Assembly (NCBI GenBank): GCA_023429845.1
Contig: JAEZCY010000301.1
Span: 1-25,103, forward strand
Origin: Acidobacteriota bacterium
Lineage (GTDB): Bacteria; Acidobacteriota; Vicinamibacteria; Vicinamibacterales; Vicinamibacteraceae
DNA: 25,103 bases
Direction: 5' to 3'
Made by a program: the position numbers and the translations under genes
Shown: positions 1-8,296 of the stretch, in pieces
How positions within the stretch are numbered: position 1 is the stretch's first letter
Layout of the letters: each line of letters begins with the position of its first letter
Notes under the pieces: model-generated
What the model was told of the DNA's origin: nothing
Seen by the model: only the letters and a program-made list of their open reading frames with translations
Databases searched by the model: none

Positions 1-36
1 CGCCTGAGAGGCGACGGGAAAGGGCACGAGGCTCAT
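1..36 (-). CDS. Start of an unidentified gene downstream of flgE (partial)
   Basis: An ATG on the minus strand at 36 opens a frame that stays open to the window edge for 12 codons (MSLVPFPVASQA). It begins 7 bases after the flgE stop codon, the spacing expected of the next gene in the flagellar operon. No convincing Shine-Dalgarno sequence is visible and too little is present to name a product. A further flagellar gene is likely from position only. Confidence 0.4.
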   Translation of the reverse strand, partial: MSLVPFPVASQA

Positions 37-43
37 GACGACG

Positions 44-1300
44 TTACCGCTTCAGCTGCAGGGTCTCGACGAGCACCTCGTCCGACACGGTGATCGTGCG
101 CGAGTTGGCCTGGTAGCCGCGCTGCGCGAGGATCATCTGCGTGAACTCGGTGGCGATGTCGACGTTGGACTGCTCGATGGCGCTGCCGATCAGCGTGCCG
201 CGTCCGCCCGTGCCGGCGGTGCCGATGTTCGGCAAGCCTGCGGCCTGCGTCTCCCCATACCGGTTCGCCCCGAGCTTGGTCAGCCCCTTCGGGTTGCTGA
301 AGTTGGCCATGGCGATCTGCCCGACGGCGACTTCCTTGCCGCCGAACTTCACGAGGATGGTGCCGTCTGCCGCGACGGCGATCTCGCTTGCTTCTCCCGC
401 AGGTGCGCCGTCCTGCTCCGGTGCGGCCATCTGCGAGGCCTTCGCGAAGCTCGTGAGGGCCGGCTCGGTTGCCGGCGGGGGCGTGATGTCCCAGGTGATG
501 TTGTTGCCGGTGGCGCCGTTGGCCCATGTGGCGGGACCGGTGAGCACGACGTCGGCGGCTGGCGCGGTGAGCTTGCCGTTGCCGTCGAAGGTCAGCGCGC
601 CCGTGGCGAGCTGGAACACGCCCGTGCCGCCGTTCACGTCCGCCTCCGGCACGGTGGCGGTGTACGTCCAGGCGCCGGGTCCGGTCTTCTCGAACTCGAT
701 CGTCACGACGTGCTGGCTGCCGAGGCTGTCGTACACCTGCATCGACGCCGTGTAGTTGGCAGCTCCGGTGACCGCGGCACTCGCGTCCAGGTTGATCTGG
801 GCGCGGATGTTCGTCGTGGCCACTGGCGCGCGTAGCACACCCTGCGGCACGACGATGTCGGTGAGGCCGCCGGTGGTGATTACCGCGCCGGTCGCCTGAT
901 CCACCTGGGTGTAGCCCTGCACGCGCCAGCCATCGGTGGTCACCAGCTGGCCCTCGTCGTTGAAGCTGAAGTTGCCGGCGCGCGTGTAGGCGTTGCCGCT
1001 CTCGCCGCGCACGACGAAGAAGCCGTCGCCCTGGATGGCGACGTTGGTCGCTTCACGCGTGTTCTCGATCGCCCCCTGACTGAACACGGGCGAGATCGAA
1101 CCCGTCACGACGCCCAGTCCGACCTGCATCGGGTTCAGGCTCGTGCCGCCGACATTCTGGCTCACGAGGTCGGCGAAGCTGACCGCGCTGGCCTTGTAGC
1201 CGATCGTGTTGATGTTGGCGAGGTTGTTGCCGATGACGCTCAGGTACGTTGCGTTGGCGTTCAGGCCGGACAACCCGGCGGAAAAGGAACCGACTGCCAT
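44..1300 (-). CDS. flgE: Flagellar hook protein FlgE
   Basis: FlgE is the structural subunit of the flagellar hook, the flexible joint between rod and filament, exported by the flagellar type III system and assembled under the FlgD cap. The 418-residue protein shows both hallmarks of the axial family. The N-terminal rod/hook motif contains NNLANINTIGYK, and the C-terminal helix contains EQSNVDIATEFTQMILAQRG followed by the terminal VETLQLKR. The variable middle is the surface D1/D2 region. The ATG at 1300 was chosen over in-frame upstream codons because GGAGGC lies just before it and because it starts one base beyond the flgD stop. It is the last complete gene of the flagellar operon in this window. 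FlgE is preferred over FlgF/FlgG because of its length and its place after flgD. Confidence 0.95.
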   Translation of the reverse strand: MAVGSFSAGLSGLNANATYLSVIGNNLANINTIGYKASAVSFADLVSQNVGGTSLNPMQVGLGVVTGSISPVFSQGAIENTREATNVAIQGDGFFVVRGESGNAYTRAGNFSFNDEGQLVTTDGWRVQGYTQVDQATGAVITTGGLTDIVVPQGVLRAPVATTNIRAQINLDASAAVTGAANYTASMQVYDSLGSQHVVTIEFEKTGPGAWTYTATVPEADVNGGTGVFQLATGALTFDGNGKLTAPAADVVLTGPATWANGATGNNITWDITPPPATEPALTSFAKASQMAAPEQDGAPAGEASEIAVAADGTILVKFGGKEVAVGQIAMANFSNPKGLTKLGANRYGETQAAGLPNIGTAGTGGRGTLIGSAIEQSNVDIATEFTQMILAQRGYQANSRTITVSDEVLVETLQLKR

Positions 1301-1301
1301 C

Positions 1302-1658
1302 TCACTTGCCTCCGTTGGTGTTGACGCCGGACGTGCCGTTCTCACGGCCGGCCTCGTTGGTCCCGCTGGCCCCCGCCGCATCGCCACCGCCGTCGGTGAG
1401 CGTCACGCCGAGCGCGGATCCGATCTGATCGAGCTTGGTGGCGATGGCCGTCAGCTTCTCGAGGGAGCTGAACGTCGCCAACTGCGCAATGAATTCGCCG
1501 TTGTCCTGCGGCTTTGTCGGGTCCTGGTTCTGCAACTGCGTCGTCAGGAGCTTGAGGAACGCGTCCTGCCCGAGGTCGCGTGTGGCGGCGGTTCGCGCGG
1601 TGCCCTGCGCCCCGGAACCGCTGGTCTGCGTAGCGCTGCCGATTACTGGTGTGCTCAC
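1302..1658 (-). CDS. flgD: Short flagellar hook-capping protein FlgD
   Basis: FlgD forms the cap beneath which hook subunits assemble, and is itself exported. The protein has only 118 residues, about half the length of enterobacterial FlgD. Residues about 25-90 carry the conserved N-terminal FlgD region (DAFLKLLTTQLQNQDPTKP, then GEFIAQLATFSSLEKL). The usual C-terminal Tudor-like and fibronectin-like domains are absent, replaced by a Gly/Asn-rich tail. The start is GTG at 1658, whose bases overlap the fliJ stop codon (GTGA), so translation is probably coupled. The stop lies one base before the flgE start. No frameshift or remnant of a C-terminal domain is visible, so the short form looks natural. 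Identity is firm; whether the missing domains are encoded elsewhere cannot be seen. Confidence 0.9.
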   Translation of the reverse strand: MSTPVIGSATQTSGSGAQGTARTAATRDLGQDAFLKLLTTQLQNQDPTKPQDNGEFIAQLATFSSLEKLTAIATKLDQIGSALGVTLTDGGGDAAGASGTNEAGRENGTSGVNTNGGK

Positions 1659-2110
1659 TGGAAGTCTCCTGCCCGACGCGCGGCCTTGATGGTCGCCAGT
1701 TCGTCGATTGCCTGCATCTCACGTCGCGACGCCTCGGCGTCGAACGCCTGCCGCGCCCGTTCCTTGAAGCGGTCGAGCACCCGGCGCTCCTTGCGGGCCT
1801 CCTGCGCCTGCGTCAGTCGCAGATCCCGCGTTTCGAGCCGCTCCTGCACGTCGAGCCGACTCGCCTCGACGTCGCGTGTCCTGGCTACAATCCAATTCCG
1901 GTGCCACGTCAGCAGCACCACGTCGGCCCCCTCCCGTTCCGCCTGCGTCGCAGACGCGTAGGCGTCTCGTAACCTGTCACTGGCGGTCCTGAGACGGGCC
2001 GTGGCGTCCTGCAACTGCCGTTCGGCGCGTGCCAGCGCCTGTTCGGCCTCCTCCTCCGCGCGCTGCCGCATCTGCAGCACGGGTTCGAGCCTGAAGCGGA
2101 AGCGAGACAT
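1655..2110 (-). CDS. fliJ: Flagellar export chaperone/stalk protein FliJ
   Basis: FliJ is the coiled-coil stalk of the flagellar export ATPase. It sits in the FliI hexamer and contacts the FlhA export gate. The 151-residue product has the typical opening FRFRLEPVLQMRQRAEEEAEQ and is almost wholly charged heptad-like helix rich in Arg, Glu, Ala and Leu, as FliJ is. The ATG at 2110 is 81 bases after the fliI stop, and the stop overlaps the GTG of flgD. FliJ sequences are poorly conserved, so the call rests on the N-terminal motif, the coiled-coil composition and the place after fliI. Confidence 0.88.
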   Translation of the reverse strand: MSRFRFRLEPVLQMRQRAEEEAEQALARAERQLQDATARLRTASDRLRDAYASATQAEREGADVVLLTWHRNWIVARTRDVEASRLDVQERLETRDLRLTQAQEARKERRVLDRFKERARQAFDAEASRREMQAIDELATIKAARRAGDFQ

Positions 2111-2191
2111 GCCGATTGTGTCGTTCGAGGGGACCCTGGTCCGCGTGCGCGAAGTGTCGAGTGTGCGACAGCCCTGGACGGCGAGAGGCGC

Positions 2192-3517
2192 CTACAGCGC
2201 GCCGAGCGCGTCCACTGCGCGTTCGTAGTTCACCAGGTCGTCGGCCGGCTGCTTCAGGAACGCATCCAGCGCTTCACGGTGCGCCAGCGCATCGTCGATA
2301 CGCGCACTGGACCCGGCCACATACGCGCCCACCGACACCAGGTCCTCGTTGTCGCGGATGAGCGACAGCCAGTCGCGCACCTTGCCGGCCTTCAACCGGT
2401 GCTCCGGCGTGGTGACGTCGGGCATCGTCCGGCTCACGCTGGGCAGGATGTCGATCGCCGGGTAGTGATTGCGGGCGCCGAGCGCGCGCGAGAGGATGAT
2501 GTGGCCATCGAGAATGGCGCGGACGTTGTCGGCGACGGGCTCATTGGTGTCGTCGCCTTCGACGAGGACCGTGTAGAACGCCGTGATCGACCCCTTGCCC
2601 TGGATGTTGCCGGCTCGTTCGAGCAGGCCCGGGAGCAAGGCGAACACCGATGGCGGATAGCCCTTGGCGGTCGGCGGTTCGCCGGCGGCCAGGCCCACCT
2701 CGCGCTGTGCCATGGCGAAGCGCGTCACCGAGTCCATCATCAGCAGCACGTTCCGGCCCTGCTCGCGGAACCGCTCCGCCATCGCCGTCGCGGCGTACGC
2801 GGCGCGCAACCGCACGAGCGGCGGATTGTCCGAGGTGGAGACGACAACGACCGACCGACGCCGACCCTCCGGGCCCAGGTCATGTTCGAGAAAGCTGCGC
2901 ACCTCCCGGCCACGCTCGCCAACCAGCGCAATCACCGCGACGTCGGCTGCCGTGCCGCGCGCCATCATCCCCAGCAGCGTGCTCTTGCCGACGCCGCTGC
3001 CGCCGAACAGGCCGACGCGCTGCCCGCGACCGACCGTCAGGAGGCTGTCGATGGCGCGCACACCGGTGCCGAGCGGCTGTCCGATGGGCTCACGGGCCAG
3101 CGGATTGAGCGGCGGCGGATGCAACGGCCCGACCTCGGTCGTCCGCAGCGGCCCGAGGTCATCCAGCGGACGGCACAGGCCATCCACGACGCGCCCGAGC
3201 AGCGCATCGCCCACCGGCACGGACGCAGGCCGTCCACGAGAGACGAGGAGGTCGCCCGGTCGGATGCCCGTGGTGCTCCCGAGCGGCACCGATTGCAGTA
3301 GGTTGTCGCGGAAGCCCACCACTTCCAGCAACAACGGCGCGCCGCCGTCCGATGAGACGAGTTCGCACAGCTCGCCGACCCTGACGCGTGGGCCGCGCGA
3401 TTCAACGAGCATCCCGACGGTGCGCACCACGCGACCGACCATCGGCAGCGGATCGATGGCCTCGACCTGGTCGCGGTAGCGACCCAGCGAGAACCCGCCG
3501 GCAAGGTCGCCCGACAT
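2192..3517 (-). CDS. fliI: Flagellum-specific ATPase FliI
   Basis: FliI is the F1-beta-like ATPase that energises substrate release at the cytoplasmic face of the flagellar type III export apparatus, working with FliH and FliJ. The protein is about 441 residues, normal for the family. It has an N-terminal beta-barrel region, a Walker A loop GGSGVGKST near residue 172, a Walker B region (LLMMDSVTRFAMAQREVG) and the family signature GYPPSVFALLPGLLERAG. The C-terminal helical domain is complete. An ATG at 3517 overlaps the fliH stop by one base (TGATG), and a GTG directly before it at 3520 is the alternative; a G-rich run about ten bases upstream could serve either. Confidence 0.96.
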   Translation of the reverse strand: MSGDLAGGFSLGRYRDQVEAIDPLPMVGRVVRTVGMLVESRGPRVRVGELCELVSSDGGAPLLLEVVGFRDNLLQSVPLGSTTGIRPGDLLVSRGRPASVPVGDALLGRVVDGLCRPLDDLGPLRTTEVGPLHPPPLNPLAREPIGQPLGTGVRAIDSLLTVGRGQRVGLFGGSGVGKSTLLGMMARGTAADVAVIALVGERGREVRSFLEHDLGPEGRRRSVVVVSTSDNPPLVRLRAAYAATAMAERFREQGRNVLLMMDSVTRFAMAQREVGLAAGEPPTAKGYPPSVFALLPGLLERAGNIQGKGSITAFYTVLVEGDDTNEPVADNVRAILDGHIILSRALGARNHYPAIDILPSVSRTMPDVTTPEHRLKAGKVRDWLSLIRDNEDLVSVGAYVAGSSARIDDALAHREALDAFLKQPADDLVNYERAVDALGAL

Positions 3518-4251
3518 CACGCCACCCCCCGCCGCGCGATCACGGGGGCTGGCGCGTCGCCGAGCACCGCGCGTGCGATCTCGTCCACCTGGGCATCCAC
3601 CGAGGCGTCGATGAAGCCGAACTCGGACTCGACGAGACAGCCGCCGCGCGAGACGGAGGGATCGGGCACGATCTGGACCTGCCGTCCGCCAAGCACGGCG
3701 CCCTGACCGGCCGTCACGGATGCGTAGTCGTCGGGGTGAAGCCTCACGGTCGCCGGCCGCGCACCGCCGAGGCGTTCGAGCGCGATATGGGCGAGCGCCG
3801 CGGCCAGCTCAGGGTCCACGCTCACCTCGCGCTGCAGCACGCGCCGGGCAATCGCCATCGCGAGCTGGACGAGTTCACGCTCCGTCTGGCGCACCATGTT
3901 GTCGCGGAGCCCGGACAGTTCCTCGAGCGTCTGCGCGAGCCGGCGCAGCATCGCCTCGGCGCGCTTGCCGCCAGCTTCGAGCCCGGCGCGTTCCCCTTGC
4001 GCATACCCCTTCGTGAACGCCTCGCGCTCGAGCGCCGCGAGCTGCGCCTGCTGCTCCGGCGTGGGTACGAATGGCTCGGGCGCAGCGGTCGGCTGCGCCG
4101 AAGGTGCATGGTCGGGAGTGGCGGGCGCATCGACGGGCCGCCAGATCTCGGGCGCCGCGCGCCCCGGCTGCGAAGGACTCGTCGTCGCCGGGCTCCACGT
4201 GAAGCGCTCGAGCGGTGCGTCGCCGCTCAGTCGGCGCGCCTTAGGTGACAT
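3517..4251 (-). CDS. fliH: Flagellar export ATPase regulator FliH
   Basis: FliH is the peripheral stalk of the export ATPase, binding FliI and anchoring it to the C-ring. The 244-residue protein has a Pro/Ala-rich disordered N-terminus (about 1-70). A helical segment follows with the GxxxG-type pattern typical of FliH (FTKGYAQGERAGLEAG, near residues 79-94), then a long amphipathic helix. The V-ATPase subunit E-like C-terminal half includes VSVDPELAAALAHIALERL and RLHPDDY. The start ATG at 4251 lies inside the end of fliG (11-base overlap) with GGGGAG four bases upstream. The stop overlaps the fliI start. Identity rests on these patterns plus its position between fliG and fliI. Confidence 0.9.
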   Translation of the reverse strand: MSPKARRLSGDAPLERFTWSPATTSPSQPGRAAPEIWRPVDAPATPDHAPSAQPTAAPEPFVPTPEQQAQLAALEREAFTKGYAQGERAGLEAGGKRAEAMLRRLAQTLEELSGLRDNMVRQTERELVQLAMAIARRVLQREVSVDPELAAALAHIALERLGGARPATVRLHPDDYASVTAGQGAVLGGRQVQIVPDPSVSRGGCLVESEFGFIDASVDAQVDEIARAVLGDAPAPVIARRGVA

Positions 4252-5269
4252 ACGGCTCCCCGGCCGCCGCGCCGGTCTGCAGCAGGCCTTCCTCTTCCAG
4301 CTTGCGGGCGATGCCGACGATCTCCTGCTGCGCCTTCTCCACTTCGCGCAGGCGTACCGCGCCGAGCAGTTCGATCTCCTCGCGGATCATGTCCACGGCG
4401 CGCTTGGACATGTTCTGGAAGAACCGGTTGCGGATGTCCTCCGATGCGCCCTTGAGCGCGACGGTCAGCCCCTTCTTGTCGGCACGCTGCACGATCTCGC
4501 GCAGGGCGTTGTCGTCCACGTGGAGCAGGTCGTCGAACACGAACATGAGGTGGCGAATCGAGACCGCGAGATCGGGCGTCTGGGATTCGATCGCCTCGAG
4601 CACCGGCTGGCTGACGGCGCGGTCGATGCGGTTCAACAGTTCGGCAACCGCACGCACGCCTCCGTACGACTCGTGCGTGCTCGCCCCGAGCGACTTGAGA
4701 CGCGCTTCGATCACCGACGAGATGCGCGAGATGACCTCCGGCGAGATCTCCTCGAGGCTGGCCATCCGTGTGACCACCTCCACGCGGAGATCCTCCGGCA
4801 GGCTTTGCATCAGTTCCGCCGCCGGCCCAGGCTTCAGGTGCGCGAGGATCAGCGCGATGGTCTGGGGATGCTCGCTCTGGATGAACTTGGAGAGCTGCTG
4901 CGGGTCGGCCTTCTCCAGCCCCGTGAAGGCCATCGACGACTCGAACGTCTTGACGACCCGGTCGAGCACGCGCTTGGCCAACTCTGGCCCGAGCGACTTC
5001 ACGAGGAGGCGCCGCGCGTAGTCAACACCGCCCTTGGTGACGTACTCGGCCGCCTTCCACATGCTGTGGAACTCGTGGAGCACCTCGGTGGCGGTGGCGG
5101 CCGGCACCGGGCCGAGCAGCGCCACCTCACGCGCGATGAGCTCGATCTCCTCCTCGTTCAGGTGCTTGAACACCTCGCTCGAGGCATTCTCCCCGAGCAT
5201 CAACGTGAGGATGGCGGCCTTCCGGACGCCGTTGATTTCCGTGAGACGAGGCGCCAGCACGGTGCTCAT
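4241..5269 (-). CDS. fliG: Flagellar motor switch protein FliG
   Basis: FliG is the rotor protein that couples to the MotA/MotB stators and, with FliM and FliN, sets rotation direction. The 342-residue protein covers the full family length. It has an N-terminal FliF-binding domain, a middle domain with the EHPQ motif at residues 133-136 (SEHPQTIALILAHL), and a C-terminal torque domain with its charged helix (ADKKGLTVALKGASEDIRNRF). The ATG at 5269 was chosen over one nine codons upstream because it forms an ATGA overlap with the fliF stop, which suggests coupled translation. It overlaps fliH by 11 bases at its end. Confidence 0.97.
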   Translation of the reverse strand: MSTVLAPRLTEINGVRKAAILTLMLGENASSEVFKHLNEEEIELIAREVALLGPVPAATATEVLHEFHSMWKAAEYVTKGGVDYARRLLVKSLGPELAKRVLDRVVKTFESSMAFTGLEKADPQQLSKFIQSEHPQTIALILAHLKPGPAAELMQSLPEDLRVEVVTRMASLEEISPEVISRISSVIEARLKSLGASTHESYGGVRAVAELLNRIDRAVSQPVLEAIESQTPDLAVSIRHLMFVFDDLLHVDDNALREIVQRADKKGLTVALKGASEDIRNRFFQNMSKRAVDMIREEIELLGAVRLREVEKAQQEIVGIARKLEEEGLLQTGAAAGEPYVT

Positions 5270-6936
5270 CGGCTGCCCTTGCCTTCCGCGAGCCAACCCC
5301 GCACCAGCTTGGCGGCGCTCTCCGGCTCCTTGGTGGCCATCTGCGTGACGCGCCGCGTCAGCACCGGCTGCCGGCGATCGCCCTCAGCCGGCGTGGCGTC
5401 GAGCTGGGCCTCGATCTCGCCTTCGATTTCCTCGATCGTCTTCGGCAGCTGCTGCGGCATCTTCATCGACACGTGATCCGGCCCGGCGACGGTCAGCAGC
5501 CGTGCGACGAGCGGCCGCACGAACAGCAGCAGGACCATCCCGACGATCACCACCACTGCCAGCCCGCGCAAGGCACCGCCGCTCTGCTCGCCGATGCGCG
5601 AATACCACTTGGGCGCCGTCACCGGGTCGGCGACGGGCGCCTCGAACGCGATGTTCTCCACCGTGACCTGGTCTCCGCGGCGGGCGTCGATGCCGAGCGA
5701 GGCGGCCACCAGCTTCTGCAACTTCTGCATCGAGGCCGCATCGCGTGCCTTGCGGCTCGTGGTCGCCGAACCGTCGGCGCCCGTGGCCGTCACGTGCTCG
5801 TCGTCCACGATCACTGCGACCGACACCTGCGCGAGTTCCCCACGCGGACGGATCGTGTGGGTGACGGTCTTTGTCACCTCGTAATTCGACACCTTGCTGC
5901 TCTTCGTGAAGCCGGCGCTCGTGGTGGACGGCGCGGCCGGCCCGGTCGCGGCGGCCGGCGTGCCATCGGGCTGGACGGCGGCGGGCAGGTTGGCCCGCGT
6001 GCCCGCAATGCCGGCGGTCGCGGCGCCCTCCCCGCCTTCGATGGTCACCTGCTCGCTGCGAAGCACCGTCTCGGGCGAGTACTCCTCAGTGGTCCGCTCC
6101 TGCGATTCCGGGTGCAGCCGGGCCGACACGTTCACACGGACACGGTCGATGCCGACGACCGGCTCGAGCAGCGACACGACGCGCATGGCCATGTCACGCT
6201 CGTACTTCTGCTGCTTCTCGAGCTCGAGCCCGGCAAGTGCACCGTCGTCGTGCGCTTGAGCGCCTCGCCCGAGCGACCGCCCGTAGCTGTCGATGATGAC
6301 CACCTGCTCGGGGCGGAGCCCTTCGACGCTGGCCGCCACCAGATTGGTGATGGCCATCGCCGCCTGGGGCGGCAGCGCGCGCGTGCCTTTGAGCGTCAGC
6401 GTGATCGAGGCCTTCGCGGGCTGTTCCTTGGCGCCGAAGAGCGATTCCTTCTGCATCGCGATGTGGATGCGTGCGCTCGACACCTCCGACAGCGTGGCGA
6501 TCGTGCGGGCCAGCTCCCCCTCGAGGGCCCGGCGGTAATTGACGTGCTCGAGGAACTCGGTCTGGCCGAACGCGACCTTGTCGAAGATCTCGAAGCCGAT
6601 GCGGCCACTGGTCGGCAGCCCCTCGCCCGCGAACTGCAGCTTCAGCGAGTCCATCGCCTCGCTCGGCACGAGGATGGTGCGCCCGCCCTCCTGCAACCGG
6701 TAGGTGACGTCGGACGCTTCGAGGCGCTCCACCACCCGAGACGCCTCCTCGCCGTTCAGGTCGCTGAACAGGACGCGGTACTCCGTCCGGTTCAGGTACC
6801 ACGCTGACCCGACGACGAGCGCGACGACGCCGACGAAGACGGCGACGAGCGAGACCAGCTGGCCAGTGCCGAGGGAGGCGCGCACCGCCTTGCCCTTCTC
6901 GACGACGGCCTGCCACTGCACAGGGAGGAAAGCCAC
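5266..6936 (-). CDS. fliF: Flagellar MS-ring protein FliF
   Basis: FliF forms the inner-membrane MS ring, the base on which rotor and export gate assemble. The 556-residue protein has a first membrane helix at about 27-46 and the YscJ/FliF ring-building domain with YRVLFSDLNGEEASRVVERL and FDKVAFGQTEFLEHVNYRRA. A large periplasmic region follows, then a second membrane helix at about 455-475 (RGLAVVVIVGMVLLLFVRPL). The cytoplasmic tail ends in ESAAKLVRGWLAEGKG, the FliG-binding helix. The start is GTG at 6936; an in-frame TAA two codons upstream excludes earlier starts. No good Shine-Dalgarno is visible in the 32-base gap after fliE. The stop overlaps the fliG ATG. Confidence 0.96.
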   Translation of the reverse strand: MAFLPVQWQAVVEKGKAVRASLGTGQLVSLVAVFVGVVALVVGSAWYLNRTEYRVLFSDLNGEEASRVVERLEASDVTYRLQEGGRTILVPSEAMDSLKLQFAGEGLPTSGRIGFEIFDKVAFGQTEFLEHVNYRRALEGELARTIATLSEVSSARIHIAMQKESLFGAKEQPAKASITLTLKGTRALPPQAAMAITNLVAASVEGLRPEQVVIIDSYGRSLGRGAQAHDDGALAGLELEKQQKYERDMAMRVVSLLEPVVGIDRVRVNVSARLHPESQERTTEEYSPETVLRSEQVTIEGGEGAATAGIAGTRANLPAAVQPDGTPAAATGPAAPSTTSAGFTKSSKVSNYEVTKTVTHTIRPRGELAQVSVAVIVDDEHVTATGADGSATTSRKARDAASMQKLQKLVAASLGIDARRGDQVTVENIAFEAPVADPVTAPKWYSRIGEQSGGALRGLAVVVIVGMVLLLFVRPLVARLLTVAGPDHVSMKMPQQLPKTIEEIEGEIEAQLDATPAEGDRRQPVLTRRVTQMATKEPESAAKLVRGWLAEGKGSR

Positions 6937-6968
6937 GGCTTACTCGAATTCCGGAGGGAGGCGCGGGC

Positions 6969-7274
6969 CTAGACGGGCATCCGCATGATTTCCTGGTACG
7001 CGTTGACCAGTTTGTTGCGCACCTGCACGCCGAACTGCAGCGTCAGATCGGCACGCTGGAGGGCGATCATGGCGTCGTGGACGTCGAGCTGCTTGTTCAG
7101 CATGCCGTTGATCGCGGCGTTGGACGCGTCGTGGCTCTCCTCGACCGTCCCGACCAGGCGCGCGAGCGACGCGCCGAAGCCCTCCGTTCCGGACCCCGCG
7201 GACGGCGCAGCCGGCGACGTGCTCCCCGTTGCGACACCGGTGACAACTTTTGCGGCGATGGCGTCGATGGCCAT
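6969..7274 (-). CDS. fliE: Flagellar hook-basal body protein FliE
   Basis: FliE is the adaptor between the MS ring/export gate and the proximal rod, and the first exported rod protein. The 101-residue product matches the family length. It has a low-complexity Ala/Gly/Ser N-terminus and the conserved C-terminal helices (SNAAINGMLNKQLDVHDAMI, then LTLQFGVQVRNKLVNAYQEI). The ATG at 7274 has GGAAGGTG just upstream and begins two bases after the flgC stop. The order flgB-flgC-fliE is the standard one. Confidence 0.95.
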   Translation of the reverse strand: MAIDAIAAKVVTGVATGSTSPAAPSAGSGTEGFGASLARLVGTVEESHDASNAAINGMLNKQLDVHDAMIALQRADLTLQFGVQVRNKLVNAYQEIMRMPV

Positions 7275-7276
7275 GA

Positions 7277-7708
7277 CTACACCTTCCCGAGTTCGAGCGC
7301 CCGCGAGACCATGTCGCGGATCAGGTTGATGGCGGTGAGGTTGGCCTGGTAGGCGCGGGACGCGCCCACCATGTCGACCATCTCTTCGGCCGGCGTGACG
7401 TTGGGCAGGGCCACGTACCCGTCGCCGTCCGCGTCGGGATGCGAGGGGTCGTAGCGCCGGCGTGCCGGGGACTCGTCCTCGACGATGGCGGCCACCTTCA
7501 CCCCGGATGCCGAGGCGCGGCCGAGCGCGGTGTCGAAGCTCTGGCCCTGATCGGTGGAGAGGACCACGTCGCGGCGACGATACGGCCGCCCGTCAGGTCC
7601 GCGCGTGGACTCCGCGTTGGCGAGGTTCGAGACGGCAACCTCGATCCGCGTACGTTCGGCGGCAAGCGCGCTCGCGGCGGCGTCGACGGCACGGTTCAAA
7701 GTGGACAT
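7277..7708 (-). CDS. flgC: Flagellar proximal rod protein FlgC
   Basis: FlgC is a proximal rod subunit in the periplasm. The 143-residue protein has the axial-family N-terminal motif (RIEVAVSNLANAESTRGPDG), the FlgC-type central segment VVLSTD, and the C-terminal motif (EEMVDMVGASRAYQANLTAI). The ATG at 7708 was chosen over far-upstream in-frame codons because TAGGAGC lies nine bases before it and because it begins right after the flgB stop. The longer frame would run through flgB. The gene ends two bases before fliE. Confidence 0.95.
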   Translation of the reverse strand: MSTLNRAVDAAASALAAERTRIEVAVSNLANAESTRGPDGRPYRRRDVVLSTDQGQSFDTALGRASASGVKVAAIVEDESPARRRYDPSHPDADGDGYVALPNVTPAEEMVDMVGASRAYQANLTAINLIRDMVSRALELGKV

Positions 7709-7719
7709 CAGCGCGGCTC

Positions 7720-8124
7720 CTAGCGGCTTTCGTTGATGGCGTACCGCACCAGGCGGAACCTGGCCGCCAGTGCGGTCTGTGCGCGGGCGAACTCTCCGGC
7801 GGCCCGCGTCATGTTGAGGAGTTCGCGGTCCACCTGCACCGTGTTGCCGTCCCGGCGCGCGGCCGACTCGGCTTCTCGCATCGCATACCCGCTGGAGGAC
7901 GAGACCGCACCGCCCAGGTGCCGGTCGTTCGTCACGGCGAGGCGGGCGCCACCGACCTGCTGCTCGAGCGCCTCGTCGAAGGCGACTTCCTGGGCCTTGT
8001 AGCCGGGCGTGTTCAGGTTCGCGAGGTTGCTCGATGACGCGACCTGGCGGGCGGCGGCCAGGCTCAGGGTCCGTCGGAGCGCGCTCATAGTCTGCGCGTC
8101 GGAGGTCGTCGGCGAAATGGGCAT
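7720..8124 (-). CDS. flgB: Flagellar proximal rod protein FlgB
   Basis: FlgB is the rod subunit nearest the MS ring. The sequence SSSNLANLNTPGYKAQEVAF is the FlgB version of the rod N-terminal motif, and the end has the usual helix (ARAQTALAARFRLVRYAINE). The start is uncertain. Candidates are GTG at 8151 (143 residues), ATG at 8124 (134 residues, used here) and ATG at 8088 (122 residues); none has a clear Shine-Dalgarno. All fit downstream of the sigma-54 element at 8193-8208, whose predicted transcript would begin near 8182. This is the first gene of the structural operon. Confidence 0.9.
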   Translation of the reverse strand: MPISPTTSDAQTMSALRRTLSLAAARQVASSSNLANLNTPGYKAQEVAFDEALEQQVGGARLAVTNDRHLGGAVSSSSGYAMREAESAARRDGNTVQVDRELLNMTRAAGEFARAQTALAARFRLVRYAINESR

Positions 8125-8192
8125 GGCGTCGGCGTTCAAGGTGGGTCGCACGCCTGCCGATTACCGGTCTGGCGACAACCCGCCTGCCGAGG

Positions 8193-8208
8193 AGCAAGAA
8201 GCCCGCCA
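8193..8208 (-). promoter_or_regulatory. Candidate sigma-54 (-24/-12) promoter of the flgB operon
   Basis: The minus strand reads TGGCGGGCTTCTTGCT, with GG and GC separated by exactly ten bases as sigma-54 promoters require and a full TTGCT -12 element. The -24 half (TGGCGG) departs slightly from TGGCAC. Predicted transcription would start near 8182, about 30 bases before the first possible flgB start. A sigma-54 activator encoded next door at 9070-10485 makes the call functionally sensible. Judged by eye against the consensus. Confidence 0.7.
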
Positions 8209-8296
8209 CCTGCCCAGGTGTGGGTGTTTCCTTGTGAATTGCCGGATCGGACCGAAAGGAGCCTGACGGACTCCCGGAACCGGTGTCGAGGAACCG

